A DNA stretch of 64,000 nt from Diplodia intermedia (GCA_021495925.1 JAKEKT010000007.1:434001-498000); one strand, 5' to 3'. Shown: positions 31,619 through 43,422, numbered from the stretch's first letter. Notes: generated by a model from the letters alone, not told the origin. Numbers and translations are program-made.

Positions 31619-33613
31619 TTCGTTGGACCCCGCGCCGTCCGACGTCAACCTTCGTTTTCGCTGCGGTCCGGAGATTGGACCCTTTGCACTCGCGGTGGGG
31701 TGCGCAATCGCCGAGGCTGGCGCGGCCCGGGAGACAGTGCGGTGCGATCACGAGGGCCTCTGCTCTCGCGCAGACGGGAACGGTGGCAGGCTTTGCTTTC
31801 ACCGAGAGACGGCCTCGAACGGGGTGGGTTTTTCTAGAATTGCGTGCCGGCAGGGACGGCGAGCCGGACCGCAGCCAGGCGCTGAGGCTCCGCGCCGACG
31901 GCATCGCGGGGCATCATCATGATGCTGATAAATCAGCGCCGGAACGTCGCGCAGCGGACGCGCTGGCTGACCGTTATCACGTCCGCACGTGCCCGTCTGG
32001 GGGAGTGCCGGATGGCCTCGAAATTGCGCGCGCACAGAGCCGGCAATCTTCATCACGACTGCGCGGCACACGAGGCGCAATTACCACGGCAGATCATGAC
32101 ATGCTTTGGGGGCAACCCGCGCGGCCGGCGGGCTTCAGACGCTGGCCTGGGGCACGCAGCGCTGGGCGCGCGTTCCTTGCCGGGGCCTTGTTTGATGAGC
32201 ACGCCGCCGCACGCCTGGGGCCAGGCTGCGAGGGTTCTGCGGGCGTGGCTAGCGTACCACGACGACGCCGAGCAATGCTGAAACGAACGGTCAGGGCGTC
32301 AAACTCGCCGTTGCGGCCACGGGACGGAAATAGATTATTACTGCACAAGGCGCTTTCGTGCGCTTTGTGCGGCACGCTCTGCAGTGGCGAGTGGCCGCAC
32401 CCCCCGGCGCGCCAGCGATCAGGCTGCAGGCCGCGCCGCGCGATTGGCTGGCAGCGCAGCTTGACAGCGCACCCACGAGACCTGAGCGTGCCCGCTGGCT
32501 GCATACGCGCCCGGCTCCAGTGGCTCGCGCGATTAGACGCCGGCACGCCGAGCGCTCACCGACCGCGCCCACTGGTCAGCCTGGCGGCCGCCGGCATGCG
32601 GCCGCTGGGACAAGCGCACCAAGGAAACAGCGGCCTGCCTCGCTCTGCCGGAAGGACGCGGCGGCACCGGGGAGCTTGGCGCGTCGCGGGCGTGGTGGAC
32701 TGGCAGCGAGGTGCGGGCCAGGCGCATGGGCGTGCGCAGGGAGCAGCGCTTGGGCCAGACGGTGCTCGCCCCTGAATTGCTGGCTGGAATCGCCGGCCCC
32801 TTTGGGCCTAGCGCCGGCGCCGAAGCTTTCTTTCACCAACCAACAAGAACCCAGGCTCGCTCGCTCGCTGCTTTTCCTCCGCTCGTCTTCTCCCCTCCGT
32901 TCGCCGCTTTCTGGCCTTCTCGTCACCTCCCTCTTCTCGTTGTTCCTTCCCGTTCGCCCGTCCGCGTGATAGCGCCGCTGCGGTTGTCGTTGCCTTACAT
33001 ACTTAGCTGGCCCGACTGCCGCCTAATCTCGATCCAGCGCGCCCGCGTCGTCGCTCCCTTGTGCTTTGCAGAGCAACCAGCACCGTCTAGTCTCGTCGCG
33101 ACAAGCTCCCAACTCCCGTGGCCAGCTTTGCGCCTTTAGATTCCGCGTCTCTTTCCGCCTCTTCCTGTATTCACTTGCGTCCGCGTCGCGCCCGACACTC
33201 AGCTACAGCCTGATCCGAGCCGGGAGCCCCACGCCAACCGCCTCCCGAGGACCCTGTTGCGTCACTTGCCCGCCGACCGCGACCTCGTCTTCTGCTTTTG
33301 GACTTCCTACTTTGCGATCCGCCGTGATCTCTAATCCTTAATTCGGCCCGCTTTTCCATCCTTGGTTACTCCGTCTCAGCGCGCTTGCCTGCCGCAGAGT
33401 CCTTATTTGTACCATCTTCGCCCAACAGCTCACTCGCCCGTCTTCCACGACCCGCGTGTTCATCGACAGAGTCTCCGGCAGCCGTTCGATCTCCCGGAAG
33501 CCGCGCGCCGCCGTTCACCTGCTGTTTGCACTCGCAGCCTGTGACTCACGGCCACTCCCAGAGCTCCTTTTCTCTCCTACAAAGCCACTACCTCCCCTAG
33601 GCCGTTCATCACG
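31619..33613. promoter_or_regulatory. Divergent promoter region of GSH1 and the Gln/Pro-rich gene
   Basis: Two genes start at its ends in opposite directions. The left 1.2 kb is GC-rich. From about 32,860 the plus strand becomes strongly C/T-rich, as expected for a long leader of the gene at 33614. Open frames such as 31414-32775 (plus) have Arg/Ala-rich random composition and overlap the start of GSH1, so I do not accept them. Confidence 0.55.
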
Positions 33614-35248
33614 ATGAGCATGGACGCTGGCGGTCTTGCTCAAATGACCTACAACAACAACTTCGCCTCCAACGGAGGCCTTGGTGGTCCGACTTCCTCC
33701 TTCGCTTCGCGCGGCAAGGGCAACCACCTGAAGCGTCTCAGCGCTGCCGCACCCCCCAAGATCGGCTCCATCAGCGAGCATCCCGTCAACGATCAACCTA
33801 CTCCCAGGACCAGCCGCTCGCACCTCCTCGCTGGTCTGCGCACCGCGCCCAAGACTCCTAGTACTGTCCCCCAGTCTGCTCCGTACAACCAAAACCAGTT
33901 TGGCGGCATGGGTAACCCCAAGCAAGCCGGTTTCAACGCTGGTCCCAACTACGGTGCTCCCCAGACTGCCATCGGCTCTGGGTTCCCTGCGGGTCTTCAG
34001 AACCAGTATGGTCTGAACGCTGGTCGCCAGATCTACTCTCTTCCCGAGCAGGTGCTTGCTCCTCCGGCCGTCCACTATGAGCACGATGACTCCGCCGACA
34101 TGGACCCCAACTTGGCTGCCCAGCTCATGGCTACTGAGATGTACCTTCAGCAGCGTCAGCAGCAGCTTCAGCAGCAACTGCTCAGCCTTACTGCCCAGCA
34201 GTTTGCTAGCTTGAACCTCAACGGCGGCAACCTGCGCCAGCAGTACCCCATGACTCCCATGACGCCTCAGTCGGGTTTCTACGGTCAGCAGTTCCAGCAG
34301 CAGCAGCAGGCGCATGCTGGCATCCAGGTCGTCTACAACCCGGTCACTGGCCAGTACCAGTACGTCACGGATCAGAGCGTGCAGCCGCCGCAACTCTCCG
34401 ACTCGCCGCCGCCGCCTACCCCGAGCTTCACCAACTCGCCGCCTAAGTCTGGAACGCCTGTTTCCCGCCAATCTCCTCCGAACGAGAGGCAGAACCCTTT
34501 CGACCGTCACCCGCGTAACTCTCGGAGCTCTTCTCCCCCCAAGAAGTCGCAGACGCCTCCTGTCGATGTTACGCCTCTTCCGCCGCCTTCGGCCAATGCT
34601 TTCCGCCGCGGCCACAAGAAGAACGTTGCTTCTTTGACGCTGAACAACCTCGAATCCGCTGCCGACGGCCCCAAGTCTGCCTTTGTCCGCTCCGTCGGTT
34701 TCCCTCAGACGCCGATGACAGGCACTTTTGGTCCTGGCCAGGCTCGAGCTGGCGAACATCCTGCCCGCCAGCCGCGTGGCCCGCCGCCGCTTGAGGAGCT
34801 CCAGGCTGCGCCTACCGCTAAGCACGAGGGCAGCAAGAACTTTGCGTCCCGTCAGCGCCGTTCAGCTGTACGCAACCTTGTGCGTGCTGGTATTGAACGC
34901 CGTGGCGTGCGTAGCGGCAGTGGTGGCTGTGGTACGCCTGTCAGCGAGGCCGACATCAGCTTCCCTGTGTCTTCTGACAACGACTCGGACAGCGTCCGCA
35001 GTGGCAGCCTCTCTGGCAAGCCTAGCATCGGTAGCCTCCGCGCCGCGGCTAGTGGAGCCATTGGATCTGAGAGGAAGGCCTCCAAGGAGCGTCTCCGGGA
35101 GAGGACTGGAAGCGATGGCTGGACTGCCAACACGTTGAGCAGCGACGAGGACCTCGTCGAAGTTGTCGTTGAGGAGTCCAAGGGCAGGAAGAAGACGCCG
35201 ATGCTGGTGCTCACCAACGCAGAGAAGCGCAAGAGCTCCATGTTCTAA
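33614..35248 (+). CDS. Gln/Pro-rich protein of unknown function
   Basis: Intronless, 544 aa. It starts with MSMDAGG at 33614 after a long C/T-rich leader. Residues 1-165 are Asn/Gly/Pro/Ser-rich. A Gln-rich helix (TEMYLQQRQQQLQQQLLSL) lies at ~175-195, followed by more Gln and Pro to ~330. Three segments look constrained: NAFRRGHKKNVASLTLNNLE near 335-355, GPPPLEELQAAPTAKHEGSK and NFASRQRRSAVRNLVRAGIE near 395-435, and an acidic/basic C-terminal part ending LTNAEKRKSSMF. The pattern of short conserved blocks in a disordered chain suggests a regulatory or RNA/protein-binding adaptor. I recognise no named family and assign no function. Confidence 0.85.
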   Translation: MSMDAGGLAQMTYNNNFASNGGLGGPTSSFASRGKGNHLKRLSAAAPPKIGSISEHPVNDQPTPRTSRSHLLAGLRTAPKTPSTVPQSAPYNQNQFGGMGNPKQAGFNAGPNYGAPQTAIGSGFPAGLQNQYGLNAGRQIYSLPEQVLAPPAVHYEHDDSADMDPNLAAQLMATEMYLQQRQQQLQQQLLSLTAQQFASLNLNGGNLRQQYPMTPMTPQSGFYGQQFQQQQQAHAGIQVVYNPVTGQYQYVTDQSVQPPQLSDSPPPPTPSFTNSPPKSGTPVSRQSPPNERQNPFDRHPRNSRSSSPPKKSQTPPVDVTPLPPPSANAFRRGHKKNVASLTLNNLESAADGPKSAFVRSVGFPQTPMTGTFGPGQARAGEHPARQPRGPPPLEELQAAPTAKHEGSKNFASRQRRSAVRNLVRAGIERRGVRSGSGGCGTPVSEADISFPVSSDNDSDSVRSGSLSGKPSIGSLRAAASGAIGSERKASKERLRERTGSDGWTANTLSSDEDLVEVVVEESKGRKKTPMLVLTNAEKRKSSMF

Positions 35249-36375
35249 GGAGAGCAAGCCGATCAAGAGTGGCAGTAGCTGTCGAGGAGTATTCGCGGCT
35301 CCGGTTGATCTGAGCTGTGATGACACTCTCGACAGTTTGTATACACATCGTGGCTGCCGAGCCGCAAGCTTTCACGGCCTTTCATGATTACTCTTTTGCG
35401 TTGTTGATTCGATTACGTTCTTTGGTGGCACGATTGCTTTTATGTTATCACTCGCCGACCAAAGTCCACATACCCTGGGCTTTTGCATTTCACCTTCTCC
35501 ACTGCACTTTTAACGTGTTCGATTTTTCCTCTTTTTTTCGTCTAATGCACAATGTCTGGCTTTCTGGGTTGCGAAACTGGGAACTGGGGTACGGAACAGA
35601 GCACTTTCTTTTCACTCGACCGAAGTACACATGAGGGGTATGGGTTAGAGATGGATGTCGGGTCCTTGAGCACTCAGACTTGGCTGAGCCGGGTTGGAGT
35701 CTCGGGACACTTCGCTCTTTCGTCTCCCGTCTTGAGTCTGTATGTTTTTTCTCTATTTTTACTCTGGTTGCAATGGTACGGATGCAAAGACGTTGGCGAA
35801 GCGCCAGGTGGAGGCGCTTCGGCAGGAAGGAAAAACGGACGAAGTCAGCGTGGGCGGCATCTAGCTCTGGAAGATGGGAAGATGGTCGTCCCCAGCGCCC
35901 TTCGCTCTTTGCGTTGGGAGGCTGCGGAGTCTCACTCCTTTTGCTGTTCACTTCAGGTATAGGAGGGCTGTAAAGGGCGGTTCCTAGGATGAATGCAATG
36001 TTTGATGTGAATATTGGCTTCCGTGCTTGGTGATCAGTGGGACCTTGTATATGAAAAATAGATGAAATCCATCAAGCACGGTGAAAGCACAGAGGGAAAG
36101 CACGGATATAAGAGGTTCGTGCTTCGGAGAGTAACGTCCAGGCGTGTACCCGGGATGACGGACAGAGGGGCACCTGCACCCGCGAAAATCACCCCGCCTA
36201 TTTTCGTCCACGACCTTGCGCAACCTCACATCCTTTGCAACGCTCTGACCTCACGAATTTCATTCCGGCGAACACAATCCACGCCACCATCACGCGCACA
36301 GCCCTCTCCTCATCGAACCTCGCAACGTGACCAGAACAAACCACCTCACCACCACCAACCGGCCCCCGCCCCGCC
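35249..36375. other. Intergenic between the Gln/Pro-rich gene and bud32
   Basis: 1.1 kb, T-rich on the left as expected for a 3' untranslated region. No gene is supported; the open frames 35490-35951 (minus) and 35552-35962 (plus) overlap each other and have no domain. Confidence 0.55.
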
Positions 36376-37475
36376 ATGGCGACCGTGGGCACGCACGCCC
36401 TCCCGACACTCTTCGCACCTCCTCCTCCTTCATCCTCACCCGCCGCCGCCGCGGCCGCCGCCACCGCCGAATCTTCCACCACCACCACATATGAGGCCCC
36501 ACAAATCATGACGCAGGGCGCCGAGGCGCTCGTGTACCGCACGACGTTCCTGTCGCCGACGCGGGCCGCGATCCTCAAGCACCGGCCGGCCAAGCCGTAC
36601 CGGCACCCGACGCTGGACCGGCGGCTGACGAAGCAGCGCATCCTGGCGGAGGCGCGGACGCTGGTGCGGCTGCGGCGCGAGGGCGTGGCCGTGCCGGGGG
36701 TGTTGGCGTGCGATTGGGACGGTGAGTCTTTTTTTCGGGGGGGACGTTGTTTCTTTGTCATTGGGGGGGAAGAGGGAGGGCACGGTGTAAACGGGTGATT
36801 GGGGGCGACGGCTGAATGAATGAGTGCTGATTTGATCGGGTGTTCTTTGTAGCGGGATGGCTGCTCATGGAGTTCATCCCCGGCCACACGATCCGCGCGT
36901 GCCTGGACAGGTATCTCCACGCCGCCACGGCCGCCTCCTCCTCCTCCTCGGCATCGGCCGCCGTCGAGCTTCCTCCCGTCGCCGCCGCCGAGGGAGAGGG
37001 GCGGGGAGGCGCAGAAGACGCCGGGGAGCAGGCGCAGCAGCAGCAGACGACCGGCGGCGGCGCCATCGACGAGGACGCCGTGCCCGAGCTGTGGGACCTC
37101 ATGACGCGCGTGGGCCGCGCGGTCGGGCGCATGCACAGCGTCGGCGTGGTGCACGGCGACCTGACGACGAGCAACCTGATGCTGCGCACGGCGGAGGAGG
37201 GGCCGGCGGCGGTGGACGCGCACCCGGAGAAGGCGCTCGAGGGCACGGTGACCATCATCGACTTCGGCCTCGCGGGCGCGACGGTGCAGGACGAGGACAA
37301 GGCGGTGGATCTGTACGTGCTGGAGAGGGCGTTTGGCAGCACGCATCCCGCGGCGGAACCGCTGTTCAGGGAGGTGCTGAGGGCGTACGGGGACAGCTAT
37401 AAGGGGGCGAAGGTGGTGTTGAAGAGGTTGGAGGACGTGAGGATGAGGGGGAGGAAGAGGAGCATGCTTGGTTGA
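36376..37475 (+). CDS. bud32: Bud32 / PRPK atypical kinase of the KEOPS (EKC) complex
   Basis: Bud32 is the small ATPase/kinase of the KEOPS complex, which makes the t6A modification at position 37 of ANN-decoding tRNAs, and also acts at telomeres. Exons 36376-36721 and 36853-37475 give 322 aa. Family signatures: IMTQGAEALVYRT (glycine-loop region), AILKHRPAKPYRHP with the ATP-binding Lys, LDRRLTKQRILAEARTL, HGDLTTSNLML (catalytic Asp ~218), TIIDFGLA (metal-binding Asp ~252) and the C-terminal VRMRGRKRSMLG. Two additions are unusual: an Ala/Ser/Pro/Thr N-terminal extension of ~40 residues, and an insert of about 50 residues rich in Ala, Ser, Glu and Gln after IRACLDRYLHAA. The core is intact, so activity is expected. 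Confidence 0.95.
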
Positions 37476-37693
37476 GGGGCTGCAGAGGACTCGGTGTTCA
37501 CTGGCTATCGACGTGAAGGCTTGGAAGTACTATCTTTTGCGGTTTGGATATCAAGAAGAAGAAGGAAAATACCCGAAGGGCATGTGTAGGCTATGAAAAG
37601 ATGACATGAAAAGTCACTCCCTTTTATCCCCACTTCTTCTGCTTTCAACAGTAACTCCCTCCCCCAACGGCCCTTGGGTCCTCTCTCGAAACA

Positions 37694-38586
37694 TCAAGGG
37701 AAAAACGACCGCCACGCCGAGGTAGCCCCATACCTCCCCCTGGACCTTCCCCTCCTCCGCCTGGTCCTACTACGCCTATGCCGCTCCTCGATGACCCAGC
37801 CTTCCGGACCGTAATAAGCTCCCTCATCCTCGTAGAACCCTCCCCCACCTCTTAATTCCAGATCCACCACCTCCCCCAACACCCTACCGCCTCCTCGATG
37901 ATGACGATGATGGTCGCGATCCAGCCAGAAATGCTCCCTCAAGTCATCGTCGTTGGAGTAATAGTTGCGGCCGCCACCACCACCACCGCCGCCGCCGCCG
38001 GCACTGCAACCACCGCTCCGCTCGTAGTGGTCGGGCCAGCTGGCGAAGCATTCGCGGCAGCAGGCGCAGTGGAGGCTGTTGCGGTTCTTGTGCGCGGTGA
38101 GCAGGTAGGGCGTGTCGAAGCGGTGGTCGCAGTGGTGGCATTGGGAGTTGGGGTCGACGGTGACGCTGTGGTGGTGGTGGTGGTGGTGATTCTGGTGGTT
38201 GTCGTCGATCCGAGGGAAGATGATGGGGTGGTCCGGAGAGGGAAAGGAGGAGGTGGTGGAGGTGGAGTGGTTGTTGGGGTAGACGTGCATGTGGATGGTG
38301 CCGTTGCCGGCGTGGACGTGGATGGGTGGGTAGCCTTGGGAGGGAGTTAGCCTTGTGTTTTTTTAAGTGGTGGTGGGAAAATGATGGAGTGGGGCGCACC
38401 GGAGTGGGTTGAGCCGTGTGACGGCTGTATTGCGTATACTGCTTGGCTTGGATTTGGTGCAGCTAAATGCCTGGCGCCGCGTGGGGCCGGGATGATGAGC
38501 TGTTCGGGGTAGTAGTCCATTGGCTCTGGGAGATCGAGGTGCGATATCCCATAACGCTGGTAGTTGTAGGACCCGGGCAAGGCCAT
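37694..38586 (-). CDS. His/Gly-rich protein with zinc-finger-like Cys/His cluster
   Basis: Exons 38586-38400 and 38334-37694 give 275 aa across a 65-nt intron with a CTAAC branch. Residues 1-62 are Pro/Tyr-rich. Next come IHVHAGNGTIHMHVYPNNH and a run of eight His. The Cys/His cluster at ~120-170 reads CHHCDHRFDTPYLLTAHK and LHCACCRECFASWPDHYE, which fits two degenerate C2H2-like fingers. A ten-Gly run follows, then acidic/His-rich sequence and a basic Arg-rich end. No orthologue is recognised. The His, Gly and Arg runs come from simple DNA repeats, so this looks like a fast-evolving, lineage-restricted gene. Zinc or other metal binding is inferred from residues only. Confidence 0.7.
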
Positions 38587-40452
38587 GTCCGCGGTGATTG
38601 GCAGCTTCACGATAACCTGAGACGCGAATGGAGGGCGGGAACGGGAACGAGGCGAGCGCGGGCCGGGGCGAAAGGTTAAAAGGATCGTGGAAGTTCAGCC
38701 TTGCTAGCTGACAAGTATCGCGCACCAATCGTGGGAAGGTGGTTGCTGGAATTCTTCTTGTTTTACCTTCAGCCTTGCATGGCCACGTCAGCCGGGATTA
38801 CAACCGGTGAAGGACAGGGGTGGCTTCGACTGCGAGTTCGTACAGAATACCTGCAGGTTTTGGGAGGTGGGTAAGGTTGCCTAGAGGAACATGGCAGAGC
38901 TGACAGGGGTTTCGTTGGTGCATCATTTATGAAGGAAGCCACGCCGCCGCGAATGGCCAAGGCCGTTCTGGGCAATGGGATCTATCATTATCAGAGCCAG
39001 AGGGTAGGCCCACTTTCCGCTATAACACTGAGCTACTAATGAGGGATAGCAAGCGACATTGATGATGGAAGGTCGTGGTGAGGAAAGTGTCTCAGATCAA
39101 TGCTAATCTCAAGCAAAGTTATCCTGAACTTTGTTCTGCCGACAAGGTCATTCCCCAAGCAGAACATACGTCAATTGCGTGTAACGCTTTGCAGAAATGG
39201 CTAAAAAATAATTGTTCAATACAGGCCGGGGCACACGGGTGATGTTAATAAGGAGGGCTTTCCTCAGGCGGGGGAGTATTCTCACGGCAAAGTCGTAGGC
39301 TACAGAGCTGAGTAAATGCTGACGTTAGGGAGTCGGCTAAGTTCGAGAAGCCAAATGACGTCGAGGTTGCTGCACTCCCCTGCGGATCCGAGAGGTCGAT
39401 GCGAGCAAGGTGCATTCGCGAATGAGAAGAGAGGGGCTGCTGCTTCACTGGTAAGTGAGCAACCGACGGCGCGGATCCAAACAGAATCAAAGGCAACGTG
39501 ATGGAGATGAATGTGTTGAGGAGTGGCGATCAGAAGGCGATTCACTCTGCAGTCGCGCTGGTCATTGACATGGAAAGGAAGAGAGATCGGAGTGGAGCGG
39601 GACGAGGCTGGCGATCCTGCCCGTGATCGGCCAGACCCCCGGTTGGCTCGTGCCTCGTGCTTGCCCGGCACATCACCTCTGACGCCTTCCATCCCGTCTC
39701 TGCCTTTCATTTCCCCAAAATGCGCCTCCCAACCGCACACGTCTGCTGGTCTCGCCCTCAAGCCGAACATGCCCAGCACCAGGTTGGCAGCAAGACTAGA
39801 TGGCTTAGATTTTGTGCCAAACGCTGCCCGGAGCAATCCCCGTCGCCGGCGCAGGGATGTGTTGAGCCTCACACCGCCTCGCATCGTCTCCAGTCGTCCC
39901 GCCGACGCCTCCCAAGTGACCCTTCCGACCGCGAGGCCTTCAGCTGTCAACCGAGCTAAGCACCGCACCATGGCGCTTGGTGCTGACCCTCGCCCGGCAT
40001 CATGCCGGCGATTGCACTGACATGCCACGGACATTGTGAAGGCTTCTTGTGCACTATCCCCGGCGGCCCACAGGCACAGGCCTTTAGACTCAAAAATAAA
40101 CACTTCCGCCCCCAATGTGCCAAGACGAAGCCACACTGCGCGACGCTCCCGCCGCCCTTATTCGCCAGCCGTTCTCCACAATGCTGCCCATGGCTCGGCC
40201 TGAGGCTGCGCTCTTGCCCAGGCTGCCCGGCCATCTGTTGGTGGCTTGCTGGCCGTCCCATCGTTTTCCCCGTTTGGGCCTTGGTGCCATGAAGGAATTG
40301 AACCCATGTTTTGCGCCTGATCCAGAAAATGGGAGATAGATATCCCCATCGCCCCCTCCGCCTTTCTTCAAAGAGCCGCAAGCCCTTGGTTGCATTGGAC
40401 TGCGCTAGCAGCGTTTTGCATCTTCACCCCACCCTCTTGTCGAGCCATCACC
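38587..40452. promoter_or_regulatory. Divergent upstream region, zinc-finger-like and transmembrane L-domain genes
   Basis: 1.9 kb between two gene starts. Frames at 39300-40136 (minus) and 39523-40020 (plus) overlap each other, show no domain and have no splice partners. I see no further structure. Confidence 0.5.
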
Positions 40453-42210
40453 ATGCGTACTCAAGCGTGGACACTGGCGCTTCAAGCGCTCCTGGTGGGA
40501 CGCGCCTTGGCCGGTAAGCGTTGCAAAGCTTGACTGCAACCCGAAGTATGCTGACTGACTCGCAATAGACGATTGTTCCACGACCGTGACCATTACTACC
40601 ACGGCTCCTGCTATGGCCTCGTGCTCCACCTTCTCCGGAGACGTCGTGATAGCCTCGACTTTCAGTGGCGAACTCAACCTGACCAGCGTCGAAACCATAG
40701 CCGGTCGTGTCATTGCAACAGGCGTCCCGAACCTCGAAGCCATTCGCATGCCAGCAATCGTTTCTGTGGAAGGTGTCGAAGTCTCGGATGCGCCCAAATT
40801 CAACACTTTCGACTTCGCGCTCAACAGCAACGCCGATCACGCTAGCCTTGGCGACATCGACTTCAGCCATCTTGCCTCCTTCCCCGGGTTTACCTTTCAA
40901 TATGTGGGCGGCATATCGAACCTTACCTACAACAACGTGTCCAGCGACTACTTGTGGTTCTCATGGGAGGCGTCTAATGTCGCCATGGGCGACGTTGTCC
41001 TGACAAACAATGCTCTTCTCGAGAACGTGTCGATACCCTTCGCGTCGGGTGACGAGATATCAGTCACCAGCAACGACGTAATGGGGTATGTCGGCTTCGA
41101 TTACATGTCGGAGATCGCTGCTGCCACCATAACCGCGAACCCTTCGATGACACAGGTTTGGTTCCCGTCTCTCACGGCCGTGGCCGGCGACTTCATTCTG
41201 CACGCTTCCCACGACGTCTATCTCGATCTCAACTCAACGTCAGTACTACGAACCATCACTTCCATACCAGAACTTAACAAGTTATAGTCTTCTTAAGAGT
41301 GTCGGCGGCAACATCGAGTTAACAGGGGATATTTCGTAAGCTGTGCCCGCCACCCATTCAAACCAGCGCTAACATTCCGCCTTCCAGCTGGTCCTTCGAC
41401 GAAGATGTCGTTGTCAACGGCACCGTGACAGTCACCTATGATGCGGATGCGGGTGATGAGTACAAGTGCGCTGAGATCACGCCGGGCGTGCTGACCGTCA
41501 CCTGCAACGGTCAGGTCCTGTCGGCCACGTCGACGGACGCGGGCGGTACCAGCGCCACGGCTGGCGCAGGCAACGGCGCCGCCAGCACCCGTGCTACTTC
41601 CAACCACTCGGCGACGGCCAGTTCCTCGACCTCCTCCTCCTCCTCTGGCCTGACCACCACCGTCAAGATCGGCGTCGGCATCGGCGTCGCCCTCGGTGTC
41701 ATCGGCATCGTCGCCATCATCTCCGCCATCTTGCTGCTGTTGCGCATGCGCAAGAAGCGCGCCGTGTCCAGGGACGGCACCACCACCGGCGCCCCCGACC
41801 AGGGCCAGCAGGGAGGAGGCGCGGGGCTCGGCGAGCAGAAGCTGCCGCCGCCGTACGCGCAGCTGTGGCGGGGCCGCTCGACGAAGAAGCACGGCAGCGG
41901 GTACGCAGAGCCCATGATGCCGGGACACGACGGACAAGGCGTGCCGATGCAGCAGTATCACCACCACCAGCAGCAGGGACCGCAGGAGCTGCACGGAAGT
42001 CAGGACGTGCCGGCGCATGAACTGGAGAGCCCGAGACTGGATCCGGTGGGCTTCGCGCCGATGATGGCGCAGGGGCAGCAGCAGCAGCAACAGCCACAGC
42101 ACCCACCTGTGGAGATGGAGGGAGATCAAAATTGGAGGAGGTCGGAACTGATGGCTGAGCCTGTGGTGCCGCAGTCGCCGCCGCAGTCGCCGCCGCAGCA
42201 GCAGCATTGA
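40453..42210 (+). CDS. Ecm33/receptor-L-domain-like surface protein with a transmembrane anchor
   Basis: Exons 40453-40513, 40569-41238, 41288-41335 and 41388-42210 give 533 aa. A signal peptide (MRTQAWTLALQALLVGRALA) ends at the first intron. Residues ~25-330 form repeated short beta units of the receptor L-domain/Ecm33 type: INLTSVETIAG-like turns, MPAIVSVEGVEVSDAP, FPSLTAVAGDF and LLKSVGGNIELTGDIS, with several Asn-X-Ser/Thr sites. A Ser/Thr/Ala stalk (~365-400) leads to one membrane helix, VGIGVALGVIGIVAIISAIL, followed by RMRKKR, which sets the tail inside the cell. The ~150-residue tail is Gln/His/Pro-rich. Known Ecm33 proteins are GPI-anchored wall proteins, so the membrane helix and tail are unusual and suggest a sensor-like role (inference). 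Confidence 0.85.
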
Positions 42211-43166
42211 GGCGGTAAGAGGAGAGAGTGGTGGATTTTTCACGACTGTATATATTATGATACCCGTAGATGATGGATACGTAATTGATGATTAGGAGTT
42301 ACTGCGATGATCGCAGATACTTACATATGGGATAGCACTGGCTTGAAGTGTTCGGCTTGCAACGTGCGGTTTATTGTCTGTTGGCCGTGACGAAGACGGC
42401 AAATAGAGAAATTCAGGGCGTAATAGTCAAAAATGAAGGGGTGGGGTGCCAATCTCTCTTGTTGTATAGCCACCTAACGTGCAATCGTGTGCCACAGATT
42501 GCCTACATAGATGTTGGTCCTACTCTATACTCTCAGGGATCGACGAGATTGCCTGGCCCATCACCCGCGTCTGTCAGTGTCCGGCCCGAGCCTCGCCATG
42601 TCACTACTAACCGTTGCGTCCAACGCTTCACTGTTCCACGTACAAACTCTGGCCGAGGACCCACAAGGTGTAGCGCCGCCTCCAGCGCCACGGATATCAT
42701 CCCTGTCAGATTCTCCTCGCACACCACACGAGTCTCGACCTCTGTGAACCAACACCTTGCTGTTCCCGCTGTCCTTTGCTGTCGGCACTATCGATTGGGG
42801 AGGAAGTTGCGCCTTTTGTAGTAATCAGCGGCCGGAGACAGGCCCTTCAACGGCGTCGTTCAAGCTCTGCGCCAAGTTCAACGCCAAGCTCACTGGGTCG
42901 CTACGTTTGATGGCTTGGAGTGGGTGTTCGCATACTTTGCTTCGTAGCGCTGGTCCGTGAATCTCATCGTTTGCTTGCCATTTCTTTTGGTCGTGTTGGT
43001 CGAGTAGAAGCTCGCAGCAGAGATGGAATAGAGCGTTCTTAGGCAAGTTGCCTGATTATGGCTTGCCGATGGTTGAGCGAATAGGAGAGCTTGCAGCCGT
43101 GCCAAGCTGCGACCCTTGCATGTGGCAGCAAGTGCGGGGTTCTGCACAATAGCTGCAGGTCCCGTC

Positions 43167-43309
43167 GTGCTCTACTAGTTACGTCACCATTCCGGCACCA
43201 CCCAGTGTCAGTGTGGTCAATTGTATCGCGCGCGCGATTGGCTTAGGACGGACGATTGACCACACTGACACTGGGTGGTGCCGGAATGGTGACGTAACTA
43301 GTAGAGCAC
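43167..43309. repeat. Perfect 55-bp inverted repeat with 33-base spacer
   Basis: The left arm 43167-43221 and right arm 43255-43309 are exact reverse complements, starting GTGCTCTACTAG and ending CTAGTAGAGCAC. The spacer holds a second, nested 14-bp palindrome of alternating C and G (43225-43238). The 143-base unit could form a long cruciform or RNA hairpin. Its size fits a foldback or MITE-like element, but no target-site duplication is evident in the flanking bases. The absence of any mismatch implies recent origin or active conversion. Confidence 0.9.
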
Positions 43310-43422
43310 CACCTACAGCACCTGCGCGCGTGTGGCTGTAGTGGCTATTCCTTGCCCCAGCACCGAGGATTGGGGTAGTCCTCTTTGGCAGTTCAAATTA
43401 CGTGGCCCGTTGCAGGCAGTGG

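Noticed and set aside
31414..32775. 453-codon plus-strand frame
   Set aside because: It is antisense to the first exons of GSH1 and has Arg/Ala-rich random composition with no domain.
39300..40136. 278-codon minus-strand frame
   Set aside because: No recognisable domain, overlaps a plus-strand frame of the same quality and lies in a promoter region.
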